From Desmodesmus armatus (lineage: Eukaryota; Chlorophyta; Chlorophyceae; Sphaeropleales; Scenedesmaceae): 64,000 nucleotides of DNA. Position 1 is the first letter of the stretch. Each line of letters begins with the position of its first letter. The notes below the pieces were generated by a model. The model was not told the origin of the DNA, did not search any database, and saw only the letters and a list, made by a program, of their open reading frames with translations. Of the stretch, positions 12,183 through 23,198 are shown in pieces. The position numbers were made by a program, and so were the translations under genes. The stretch lies in NCBI GenBank assembly GCA_007449985.2, contig VIIQ02000562.1, forward strand, positions 62,001 through 126,000. The letters run 5' to 3'.

Positions 12183-14885
12183 ATGTTGACCGCTCAGCGC
12201 ACCGTTGCTTCTGGCCGCGTGGCAGGTCGCTGCACACCTGCTCTGCCAGCTCGCACATCTGTGATTCGTCGTTACAGGTGTGTGACAGTGCGTTTCCTCA
12301 CCCCCACACCTATCCCTCAAACTGTGATGCCCTCCTAACCTACTGCGTGCATTGTGTGCAGGAACGAGCCTGAGGATAATATTGCAGAGGACATGAAGGG
12401 AGTGGCAGCCCGCCAAGACGCCAACTCAGAAACTGGCTCCAAGCTTAGTGCAGAGCAGCTGGAGGAGGTGAGGCTTGGCTGGTGTTGGCAGGAAGTGCAT
12501 TGCTACTCACAATGCACTTGCTGTGGCAGGGGCTGGGAGTGCAGTGCTTGTTACAATGCAGCTGCTGCAGGTTGAGCAATGCCAACATCAGTGTTGAGGC
12601 GGTGCACTTGCTGCAAGTTGCGCGCTGTCGCTTGCTGAGAGGTGCAGCTCCAGCTCGACACTGTGCTTGCCTGCACATGCCAGGACAACAGCAACAGGCC
12701 TCATGATTGCTGCTGCCGCCAACTCCGCTACACCCAACCATCAACCCTCTATGATTCAACCTTTCCGCCTGCACATGCAGTTGGTGAGGACCCCCGCTGG
12801 CGTCTTCAGCCCCAGGAGGGCAGAAATGCGCGCCGACTTGGGCAAGGGTGAGTTGCCAATACCAATAGTACCAGTGTTGCAGGGGGTTGACCCTCTGCAC
12901 CGGCACTAGCCAGCGAGCAGATCTGCTCATGGGAGATCATCACATATATCAGCACCCCAACTCTTCGCATTTGAGTTGCACTTGGCTCTGTCCATGCTGC
13001 TGAGGTGTTTTGGTGCAGCATGGTTTTAGATGGAGGCTTTGGAGATGAAATAGCCACGTGCTGCAGCCCATCAGCCGTGAAGGGGAAAATGACCAGGCAT
13101 GCATGCGGTAGGCTGTCCTCTTGCCTGGCGCTGTCCTGACTCCTGGGGCAGGTAGTGTCCCAGTTCATTGCGAGCACACAACCCTTTCCATGCGTTGCCT
13201 GCTGTACTCAATGCATTGTCCTCCCTCCCGACCCCTCACCCCCCCCCACCCCCCTAATACCCTTTCCATCCCCGAACAGCTGCGGAGGACCCAGCCATGG
13301 CCCAGTACGCTGGCCCCCTGCAGACCCTGCAAGCCTTTGACGGTCCCATCCCCGAGACCCTCAACGGCCGGCTGTGCATGCTGGCAGTCCCCATCGCTCT
13401 GTGGGACGAGTTCACAAGCGGGCAGACCATCCTGGAGTCGGCCGCGGCCAACCCTGCACGTGTTGCAGGCATCTTCATCGCGATCACCATTGCCACCGCC
13501 GTACCTGTTATTAGGTGGGCGGGGAGTGACGAATGCGGCTGATAGTGTGGTGGCAGGGGAGTGCAGGAAGGGAGCTGGGATGGCTTGATTGTGTTGGTCA
13601 CTGTTGTCAGCTTTGCACTGTGTACTAGTTACTGTGCTGCTCCTGTTGAGCTGGACTGCAATGCGTCGCATGGTGGAGCATGTGCATTGCAAGGGGAAGA
13701 TGGTGTGCATGGCAAGGGCTGCCTTATCACATCATTTTGCGACCTGTTATTAGGTGGGCGGGGAGTGACGAATGCGGCTGATAGTGTGGTGGCAGGGGAG
13801 TGCAGGAAGGGAGCTGGGATGGCTTGATTGTGTTGGTCACTGTTGTGGCAGCTTTGCACTGTGTACTAGTTACTGTGCTGCTCCTGTTGAGCTGGACTGC
13901 AATGCGTCGCATGGTGGAGCATGTGCATTGCAAGGGGAAGATGGTGTGCATCACCAGGGCTGCATTATCACATAATTTTGCGACTAAAAGCTGGTTGAGT
14001 TGCTCAGCTTGCGTAGCTGATAGGAGTATTGTGTGCAGAGCACTTGCTGATCACTGTGATGTCCTGCACCCGCTGTTTGTCCTTCAGGGGCTACACCCGC
14101 AAGGAGCCCTATGCCACCAACATCTGGACACCAATGGCTGAGAACTGGAACGGCAGGTGAGAAGGAGTTGGTCAGGGAGGTGGAAGATCAAATCAAGTCA
14201 AAAGGAACACCTGTAGCTATGAAGCCCAAGAGCTCATGCCAGCCATTCACTGATATTATGGAGATGATAGAACAAACCAGAAAGAACAAAGCAAAACACT
14301 GAAAATGGTGTAGTTTGGTGAAGTAGATGACAGCCAGACCCTTCCGCCACCAACCATGGTTGCAACAAGTGTGCAGGATGGTGGCAGGGCTGAGGTTCTT
14401 TTTGGTGTCTTAGCGTTGTATGTCATGTAGCATGCAGCTTGTGTAAACTTTGCTCAAGGCATGATGCCTGCAGCTTTTTGTATGTGCAGCATCACCATCC
14501 CACAGGCACTGCTTGGAGTGTGACATGAAATAGGGCCTGCCTGCAGCGATCATTGTCTACAATCTAATTTGGTTTGTGTGTTTTCCAAAGGGGGGGGGGG
14601 CTGGTCTTGTTTGCTGGTCTTGCTGCAGGGCCTTTGGCAGGTGTGTCTACACAGTTCATCCAGTGTGGAGAGTACCGCTCAGCGGTGAAAGTCTTTACTT
14701 ACACCCCCCCCCCTCCAAAAGAATTTGCAGTGCAGCGCACTGATGCAGTTCACTGTCTGCTGTGCTGCTGTTGTAGGTTGGCCATGCTTGGCTTCACAGG
14801 CATGCTGCTGGGCGAGATGATCACCCATGTGAACACTCTGCAGGCATGGGGACTGCAGGCCATCAACTCGGCAACTGGGCTGTGA
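12183..14885 (+). CDS. ELIP: Early light-inducible protein (ELIP), chlorophyll a/b-binding superfamily
   Basis: Six exons (12183-12277, 12362-12467, 12781-12847, 13280-13514, 14088-14156, 14777-14885) join in phase to 226 residues. The N-terminus is Thr/Ala/Arg-rich, fitting a chloroplast transit peptide. Three membrane helices follow. Helix I carries the chlorophyll-binding ETLNGRLCMLAVPIAL. Helix II is RVAGIFIAITIATAVPVI. Helix III carries AENWNGRLAMLGFTGMLLGE, split by the last intron inside NGR. The three-helix layout with pigment motifs in I and III is that of ELIPs, thylakoid photoprotective proteins induced by high light. Intron 4 contains a 239-bp tandem duplication that copies the splice donor. 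A TGTAA signal is 296 bp after the stop. Confidence 0.93.
13503..13980. repeat. Tandem duplication (2 x about 239 bp) across exon 4 donor of ELIP
   Basis: Copy 1 starts at 13503 and copy 2 at 13742. Both contain ACCTGTTATTAG followed by GTGGGCGGGGAG, that is the last 12 coding bases of exon 4 plus its 5' splice site. The copies are nearly identical, with a few substitutions and small indels, so the duplication is young. Use of the second donor would add 239 bases and shift the frame. Confidence 0.9.
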
Positions 14886-15180
14886 ATGACGTTTTTGATA
14901 TTGCTCTTGGCGGGAGACGAGGGAGTTGTTGCTGTGATCATCATACGTGGAAGAAACAACTGTACTCTGTTGGTGAAGTCTTTTGAGAAGGACGCATGAG
15001 TCTGCCAAGGAGTTGTGTCTGTTGCTGGTGAAGTTGTGTTGTGTTGCAAATATTCAGTTTTGGGACTGATTGAAGGTGGCATTGCATGCGCATTGCTGAC
15101 TGCATGTGCCGTACGCCAGGCTTTGGCTATTGATACTCTCTGATTGAGGCTGGAATGCAACGTGGCTTGCTGGGATGGAT

Positions 15181-15185
15181 TGTAA
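15181..15185 (+). terminator. Polyadenylation signal TGTAA of ELIP
   Basis: TGTAA is the usual poly(A) signal in Volvocales. It lies 296 bases after the ELIP stop codon, a normal 3' UTR length for this group. Confidence 0.5.
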
Positions 15186-16489
15186 CTGGTGCTTGAAGAC
15201 TGCTGCCTGGATGATAAAATATTGCGTCTGTTGGGGAAAGCATGCCGATGAATCCTGTTCTCGGCTACATGTTGATGCATGCATCTTACCATATCGCAGC
15301 ATGCTGCAGCACCACATGTGTGTACACTCATTCATCACGTACCAGTACCACAACACTTCACCACGATGCAGCAAATCTGTACAAGAATGATAGATGAAGG
15401 TCGTGGTGCCCAGCACAGTTGGGCGGCAAGTATAGGGCTGTCCTTGCAGTCACAGTTGGAGACTCATTAGTGCCATTAGTGACCGCAGTGCCGCAGAGTC
15501 AGCAGATCTATGCATGCACACACCGCACACACGGCAGGTAGCATGTGCGTGCTGATTAGTCCAAGACTGTTTTATTGATACAGTGAGGCCTCTTTATACC
15601 TGTACACAACACATTCTGGGCCAATCATGAACCCTGCCCTGCTGCACACCTCTAAAGGACTAGCTGATGGCAATACCGCTTGGGTAAAAAAATATCAAAG
15701 TTACACCTGTGTCATTCAGGCCTGAATCTGTGTCTTGGACCAGCCAAGTTCGTGCTGAGCCTACATGCAGAACAGGGACAGTCAGTGCTGCAGCTCGCCA
15801 TGCCTGCAGTCCACCAGGTAGCAACTGATCGTCACTGTCGTCACCATACTGTATGTGTACAAAATCATGACTTAGTTGCAGTCAAAAGAGTCATGGCCCT
15901 GCAACATGGCCGGGAAGCCTCTCCAGCACTGCATCCTGCAACACCAAGGGCGAGGGCGCCAGCAGTGTTTGCACACAAACAGATGTACCTTTGACGCACA
16001 AGCTCTGCAAGACCTGTCAACAGATAGGTCCCATTCCAGAGTGTGTTTGCTGACATACCTGGCCCTGTACTTGTTGTGCATTGTGTTCAGATTAGACAGC
16101 AATGCTACACACGTCCCGTTCTGCAGCAGGCATCACCAGCTGCATTTATGTGCCTGGGTGACCATTGGCAGGTGACTGGGCACGACCATGCGCGCAGACA
16201 CGAGCCCTCCTGCTCCTGCGCAACGGCACCGGCGGTGTGGCTCAGAGATGCATTGTCCATGTGTCCATTCTGCCATCCATTGCACTGGCGGTTGTTTGCA
16301 GAAGCGCTTTGTATTCATGACTGCAGCATTTTCAAGATGTGGTGATGTTGACAGCCTTGAGAGCTTGATGTGTGATGAATTCATCAGAACCTGTAGCACC
16401 CTTCAGTGAACCAAAAAGACAAGCAGAAGGTAGTGTGCCAGCATACATCAACTGTCCCAGCCTAATTCCAGTCCTTTGGGGGGAGTATG

Positions 16490-16494
16490 TTACA
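16490..16494 (-). terminator. Candidate poly(A) signal of MYND gene
   Basis: TTACA on the plus strand reads TGTAA for the minus-strand gene, 579 bases after its stop codon. A second candidate lies at 15701-15705, so the true end is not decided. Confidence 0.3.
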
Positions 16495-17072
16495 TGGACA
16501 TTTTCGCCAAACAACAATGGCATTGCCCACCAGGATCGAGCCAGGTGAACCTCATAAGTTGTCTCCCCTGCGGTGGTTTGCACCACCTACACCGGGTTGA
16601 CCAAAGAAGGCAGAACCACCAGAATTGCAGCAAGTGCCAGCCATGCTAGGAACCTATTGTGTGCCTTTCACGACAGTACCCTCATCGGTAAGTTGGCTGG
16701 CACACTGCAGTGTATTGTATGCAGCAGCAGAGAGTGGACTTGTAGTTGGGCATAAACCATTGACATTGAAGTCATACAATCTCAAGGGCACAATCATTAT
16801 GCAAGCCGCATACTGTTGTTTGCACATAGCACAACTTGGAGCCAAAAGAAGCCACTATCACAGGCATGCACACGTTAATTGTGTGCATACAGCAACAAGT
16901 CTATCCTGGTGACACACAGCACACCACCAGACCGCCCCAGCAGCAGCATGCTGCCTGCTGCTCAATAGCACAGTGGCCTGTGCCGCAATGCAGCACAGGC
17001 CACGTGCGCTCCGTGCTTAGCTTGCAGCGGACTGAGTAGAACGTTATCCACCACCTTTCCATGCCAGTGGTC

Positions 17073-20000
17073 TCAAATCTGTCGCTGCTTGTCGGCTGGT
17101 GCTGCTGCTGCCGCCAAGCTCGTGCACAGCACCTTGTGCTGCTGCCTGTGTGCCGCCTGACATTCACGGCAGCAGTATCTGAGGGCCAAGCAGCAAGGGA
17201 AAAGCAACAGGGGCAGACCAGCAGCAAGCACCAAGACAATCACTGCTGCCATCACTCATCACAGTATGATTAGTAACACAGTGACGATTGCTGCACGGCT
17301 TGCACACGGCAACTGCATCAACACAGTGTTATGCAGCAACCTACAAGCCAAAGTGCCAAGTGCTCTGATGGCTTGCCGTGGCATCCACCTGATTACCCAG
17401 AGTTATTCTGATTCAAGACACGACCCGATCTGCCTGATACAGCGCACTACACTGGCTGGAAGCGTGTACCGTACACAGTAGTACCAAATCAACCTGTACA
17501 CACCTCAAAGGTCTGGTCTGACCCTCTCACCTTGTCGCCACCAGCGTGCTCTGAAAAGGTACAGCGGCCGTCCCTCCAGCCTGCAGCCCCAGGCACCCTC
17601 CACACACGCAGCCCTTGCCCCGTACCAACGCAAAGCCTGCGCTCACCCCGCCCAGGTTGGTGCAGCGGGGGTTGCTGCAGCAGGCGCTGCTGGGCACAGC
17701 AGCACACAGCGCCTCCCCTGCTGCAACCATACTGTCCAGCAGAGCAAGTATCGCCCTCCCACTGCGCCCCTTCCATGCAACAGCCGCAGCAGGTGCTGAG
17801 CTCCCAATGTGCCCCTTTCTTCCGGCACCCACAGCAGATGAATCCTTTGTAGCCAGCTGTGCAACACTCATGCAGACAGGTAGGGCCTGGCAATCTCGCT
17901 GAGCTTGCAGGAGGTTGTCACGCAGCCATGAAGGCTGCCCCTGCTGCTGCTGCTGTTGGTCCTGATCGCACTGCTGAAATTCATCCCTGGCACATTGACC
18001 ACCTGGCCTGCTGCTGCCGCTGCTGCTGCGGCTGCTATTGGTGGCTGTGTTGGTGCCCGTGCTGCTACTGTCATGGTCGGACAGGGCGGAGCTGCTGCCT
18101 GCGCTTTCAGCGCCTGATACAGGCGCTGCTAGGATTGCTGCACTGCGCGCCCAGTTTATGGAGTCCATGCAGGTTAGGAGTTCATCTAGGGCCTGCTGCA
18201 GGATGCTGACCTGCGGGGCTACTCCGTCATGTGGCTGTGTGGCCTGGTCTGCAGCAACAGATGGCACTGCCAGCCAGGAAAGGATACGGTCGGGCACTGG
18301 CTGCATGCGGCTGGACCGGCTGCTGCTGCTGCTGCTGCTGCTGTCGGCAGCCTCGCCAGGAGGCATGCCTGCAGCCCCTAGTGCCACCAGCAAGCGACCC
18401 ACAAGTGACAGACCAGCGGCAAAAGAGTGAGACATGTACATGCCGCTGCTGCTGCCGCCTGCTGCTGCTTGAGCCTCGGAGCGTTGCAGCAGCTGCAGCA
18501 GGCGCACAGACAGCGCCAGATCCGGCGGAGAGACAGGGTGCTGATCGCTGAACAGCAGGCTGCTGTATGTCAGCAGCAGTGAGGTGCAGGACTGCAGCAG
18601 CTGCTGGCCCTGCAAGGACCCCAGCACAGCATCACCAGCTATGAGGTCCAGAGCTGAGGCAGCAGCGGCGTGTGCACTGATGCAGCATGTGCATTGTGCA
18701 TTTTCCGGCCGCTGCAGCCGAAATGCCTTCATGATTCCCTCAAACTCCAGCCCCCACCGCCGCAAAATTGCCTCCACCAGCTGCAGGGTGTTTGCAACAG
18801 TTTGGACCTGCCTCAGCTGCATGGCTGTGTCTGTGTTGTTGCTGTGTACCTGTGCATTCAGGCATGCCTTGAGCATGCCCAGCTGCTCATTCCAGCCGTT
18901 GTTGGCGATGTGAAGCGTGTCACGCTTGGACTGGACTGTGTCCCGACCCCCAGCCTCGGGACTGCTTTGATCAGGTCTGCCGCAAGGGACAGGCACAGCA
19001 GCCAGTTATCCTGTGCAAGTGCAGGGGCCACAGCAGCGGCAGTGGTTGCCGCTGCCGCTGCTTGTGACTGGTCAATTCCACCAGGCGTGGCTGCATCGGC
19101 GGGCGCTGCTGGCTGCTCGTGTGGTGAACTGCTTCGCATCAAGACAGTTGCTGCTCTCACATGTGCTGTACAGCGGCATACACCAGTGGCTGCACTGGCT
19201 GCAACGCACCTGCAAGGCTCAGTGCTGCTGCCGCAGTTGCCAGCAGCGTGCATGCATGGCTGCAGGTACTGCTGCTGGTGCTGCTGGTGCTGCTCATGCT
19301 GCTGGTGCTGCTGTCCGCGTGTTTGTTACCAGTGAGGTGTTGGCAGAGTGCTGCCAGGGCTGTAGCTTTGTGGGTGTAGCTGGCATTGCTGAGGATGGGG
19401 GCTGGGCTCGGGGTGGCTGGCATGTGCCACACTGAGTGTTTACGCTGGACTGTCATGCCATGACTGTTGCTGCTGCTGCTGCTGGTGCCAGCCAAAGTGT
19501 CGACAGTGGTGCTAGCTACACCACTGGTAGGTGCACTCCAGGAGGCAAATGTACCTGGAAGATGGCCACAGTCCTGCATATCCCAAACAGCTGCGGCAGC
19601 TGCAGCATCTGCAGTGCTGTTACTGCCTGAGGTACTGGCAGCAGCTGCACTGGGCTGTATGCTGGCCAGCACTGTTGCTGCTGCTGGCAGGCAGAGCGGG
19701 AGGGACATACCCGCCCACAGTTTCTCACACACTGCCTTCCAAGCCAACACTGCTGCCCTGCTTGGTGCTGATGGCTGCATGGCCTGCAGTGTGTCTGCAT
19801 GCTGCAGCAAGTAGCCCTCAGCTAGCTCGGCAATGCTCCTGCTGGTACTGTCCCTGCTGCTGCTGCTGCTGCTGCCAGTTGCTGTGTCACAGCTTGCAGA
19901 GTTTGTGGCTGCAGCCTCCTGCTGCATGCTGATGTCAGCTCCGTGATTGAGCTGAGATGATGGCCCCGCCTTTTGCTCAGCATGCAGCACCAGCTGGTGC

Positions 20001-21917
20001 AGGCAGACTGTCAGCATGGCTTGCAGCACACCCATTGTGGTGCCCTGCAGCTCACCACAAAGCTTGCTGGCTGATTTGGACAGGCTGGGAGCTATGCCCT
20101 GTGCCTCAGCCTCTTGCCGCTGCAGCAGCATTGTCCCAAGGGGCTCCAGCACCAGAGCTGCCACCTCCAGCACTGCTGCTGTGACAGGGGTAGCCACTGC
20201 ATGCCGGGCCGGCTGCTCTGGACACTTGGCAGCCGCACTGCTGCTGGCATAAGCAGGTAGTACATCCTTGATGCCGCTGCTGCCACTGCTGCTGCTGCTG
20301 CTGCTGCTGCTGCGCACTCCTGTTGCTGCTGTCCCTAAAGCCCGGTGCAGTTTTGGCAGCTGTGTCACCAGCTGTGCTGCACAATCAACAGCTGTGCTCA
20401 ACAGGTTGTGCAGGCCCCGTGCGTCGATGCTGCTGCTGGGCCAGATGCGGCACAGGGCTGCTATCCATTGGTACAGCAGCAGCACCTTTGCCAGCTGGTG
20501 CCGCGTGGCGGCCAGCTGCTTGGGGGGGATGCCGGCTGTGTCCTGCTGGGCAGGGTCAGAGTGGGGCACAAGCGACACTTTCGGTGCTGCAGATTGGTCC
20601 TGAAGAGCGATGCACTTACTGGCATGGAAAGTCTCTGCATTGCATGCATCAGCACCTAAGACTGCCCCTTGCAAAGTGGTAGCTGAGGTGCCAACATGGT
20701 GATGGGGATGGTGATCACAGCTTGTTGGTGACAGATCAACGTTGAGACTCAAGCCACTTTGGCTGTTCTACTAGCGCCTACTTGTGGATGTCCCTGCATG
20801 TTGTAGGCAGGCTGTTTGCTCACTTGGCTGATACTGAAGGCCTCCCACAACTGGCCGACTTTTCGGTCTGCCAAAGCGCCCAAATGCGCCTCCATGAGTT
20901 CCAACAGGACTGACTTGCTGGCAGCCAGGGCGACATCCAAGGCACACTGCCGGCTGTCTGCTGCTGCCAGTGCTGAGTGTGCTGGGTGGGCGCCTGGCAT
21001 GGTCAGGCTGGTGATGGGCAGCACCACATGCCTGCAGGCAGACCGTGGCAGAGCACAACAGGCCATGCAGTTCATGTCACAGTCAGAGGGAATGTCGACA
21101 GTGTTCAGGAATGGTCACCTCGGAGCCGTTGTGGGGACCAGAACCCTCACTTGCACAGGGGGTCCCACTGCATAGGATGTCACAGCCAGGCAGTGCCCTT
21201 TTTGCCACTGGCAACAACTGTGATAGTAGTGAATGCAGGGGACCAGCGCACTAGCAAAAATCAGGCTGTGTGGTTTTAGAGTGACATTTCATGATGCATG
21301 AGAAGCATTGCATTGATCAGCACGTGAGGTCAGCCTGGTTGGTAGTAACCTCAGACATGAGCAGCTACATATCAATGGCTCACTTGCTCTGCAAGTCATG
21401 CATGCTTACCAGCACTGCAAGTGCCAATGCACTGATTGCAAGCCATCCCAATAAATGCAGCCCATGCAACCCAGCAAAGCCTTTGAGCATCGCCGTCAAC
21501 CGTTGTTGCAGACTCTGGGGCCCAGAGCCACTCACTGTTGGAACACCTTCACGGCGTCTTGCATAGCATCCATCCTGTGAAAGCCTGAGGGGTGAACAGC
21601 TCAGCAGCCAGGACAGGCAGCATCCGCGACAGCACTGCTAGGCATTGCGAAGGCTGTGTTGGGCCTGAACCTTGCCCATCAACATTGAAAATCCGTTGCA
21701 GGTCCTGAACCTGGGCGCTGACAAAGTGGGCAGGTCCACTGCCGCGGCAGGTGAATACGTGGGCACGATGAGGGGGACAGTTGCGCGACTGGACCAGGCT
21801 CTCAAAGTGATGCTCATCAGGGTCGCTGTCATGATGATACATACCATACTCGATCCTGAATTCCAAAGTGGCGTCTGGGCTGGTCAGCATGCTTCTCAGC
21901 ACTGCGTCTGTGTCCAT
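17073..21917 (-). CDS. Large MYND zinc-finger protein
   Basis: Five exons on the minus strand (21917-21553, 21031-20824, 20599-19184, 19010-17531, 17178-17073) give about 1191 residues. The only recognised domain is a MYND finger at the extreme C-terminus: CCSNPRCTNL, then GKGCVCGGC, then across the last intron RYCCRECQAAHRQQHKVLC, which together supply the C-C, C-C, C-C, H-C ligands. MYND fingers bind proline-rich partner peptides. The rest is Ala/Ser/Gln/Leu-rich helical sequence of unknown fold, as in the many MYND proteins of volvocine algae. The fourth exon is broken by a one-base gap in a C5 run at 18947-18951: ADLIKAVPRLG is in one frame and RDTVQSKRDTLHIANNGW in the next, and one added base restores phase with both neighbouring introns. 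Confidence 0.72.
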
Positions 21918-23198
21918 TGTAAGGAGCTTGTGGCGGTGCTGCTACTGCTGCTGTTGTTGTTATCTCGACTGAGATCGGACGCATGACGCATGCGATCACA
22001 GTTTTTGCCAACCAAAACCAACAATAGCCAAATCTTGAGGGAACAAGATAGTCGGCTCTGGCGTTGGCGGCAGTTACGCTTCGTGATGACGTGCATCGGA
22101 CCTTCATCGGAGTCAGCGGAGGCGGTTGACTCTGCCTCGACGTTCAGCAGCAACTACTGGAACACTTCAAAGGTTTCCAATGGTGATCAAAAGTTCTTTT
22201 GAAGAGGCAACACGCTTCAAATTTTTCCAGGGTGACCAAGAGTTGCTCCAGTTGGTGTTACTTGACCTGGCACCGGGCGCACACAGCGGTGGCAGCAGCT
22301 GTTGGCACTGCTTGGCAGCTTGACATTTGCTGGTTTTCGTTAGGGGATGGGCCTGCCTTGGCATTGGTGAACACCTGCACCATGGTAGTTTGCAAGGTCA
22401 AACACAGGCTGCATTGCGTGTGTGTCTGACAGATGTTGTTGGCTAGGCCGTGTATGTGTTGGTGTTTTGTAATCAGTGGCAATGCACAAATCGGCTGAGG
22501 AGACCCTTCCAGTGTTGGAGGTGTTCCACAAGTCATTGGTTAACTAAAGCTGCTGTCACCATGGTGACCACCCCTTTGTCACATCAGCTGGGCGGCACTA
22601 CTGCCAGCAAGTCTTTGAACTGCATGCGAAGCAACAGCAACCAAGTCTCAAGGCTGCTGCCCAAAGTACGATATAGTCAGGCAAGTGAGTGGCGCCCGCC
22701 GCAGCATGATGCTTGAAATGCTGAAGCACCCTTGTTGACCCAGACAAGGGCAGAAGTCTGTTGACCCAAAAGAAAGCGATTGTACTAGTGGCACAGCAGA
22801 TGCTGGCCTGTGTGAGGTGCCTATTGGAATGTGACATCCCACAAACGGATGCAACACTGTGCCTGGCTTCAATGCTGTGCGCATTGCGCGTACTACGTAG
22901 TATATGCGTAGAACCCCTATCATGGTGACCCAGAAGCTCTGATAAACATAGCAACAGCTGCTGCAACACCCCAAGCGGCACCAGAGCATCAACAGCTGAC
23001 AGCCATAACAGCCACATCCCCACAGCAGCAACATCATGTGATGATCCCCACCAACAGAGCCCAAACATTGAGATGGTAGTTGACATCAACACATAAAACG
23101 GAACTTCTGCACACTAACAAACTTCAAGACTTACACAGAAAGCAAGCAGCTTGGAAGCCACCCCAGCCTGGAGCCACACAGCCCCACCAACAGCACTG
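21918..23198. other. Intergenic region between MYND gene and BDP1
   Basis: The left part should be the promoter and 5' UTR of the MYND gene and the right part the 3' UTR of BDP1. A + strand open frame at 22086-22202 (MTCIGPSSESAEAVDSAS) has no supporting downstream exon. A short palindrome TACTACGTAGTA occurs near 22890. No further gene is supported. Confidence 0.45.
23131..23135 (-). terminator. Poly(A) signal of BDP1
   Basis: TTACA on the plus strand reads TGTAA for the minus-strand gene, 64 bases past the BDP1 stop codon. Confidence 0.5.

Larger units (their letters stand above)
14886..17072. other. Convergent 3' intergenic region
   Basis: The ELIP gene (+) and the MYND gene (-) converge here. 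The stretch contains the ELIP 3' UTR and a long probable 3' UTR of the MYND gene. For the latter, TTACA, the reverse complement of TGTAA, is found at 16490-16494 and 15701-15705. Open frames in the middle are short and show no recognisable domain. I see no additional gene. Confidence 0.5.

Noticed and set aside
20749..20823. Extension of MYND exon 2 up to the GTAGGC donor at 20781
   Set aside because: The CAA|GTGAGC donor at 20823 is a better match in the same phase; the longer form remains possible.
22086..22202. Small exon MTCIGPSSESAEAV of a plus-strand gene
   Set aside because: No downstream exon fits by phase and the region is more likely the leader of the minus-strand MYND gene.
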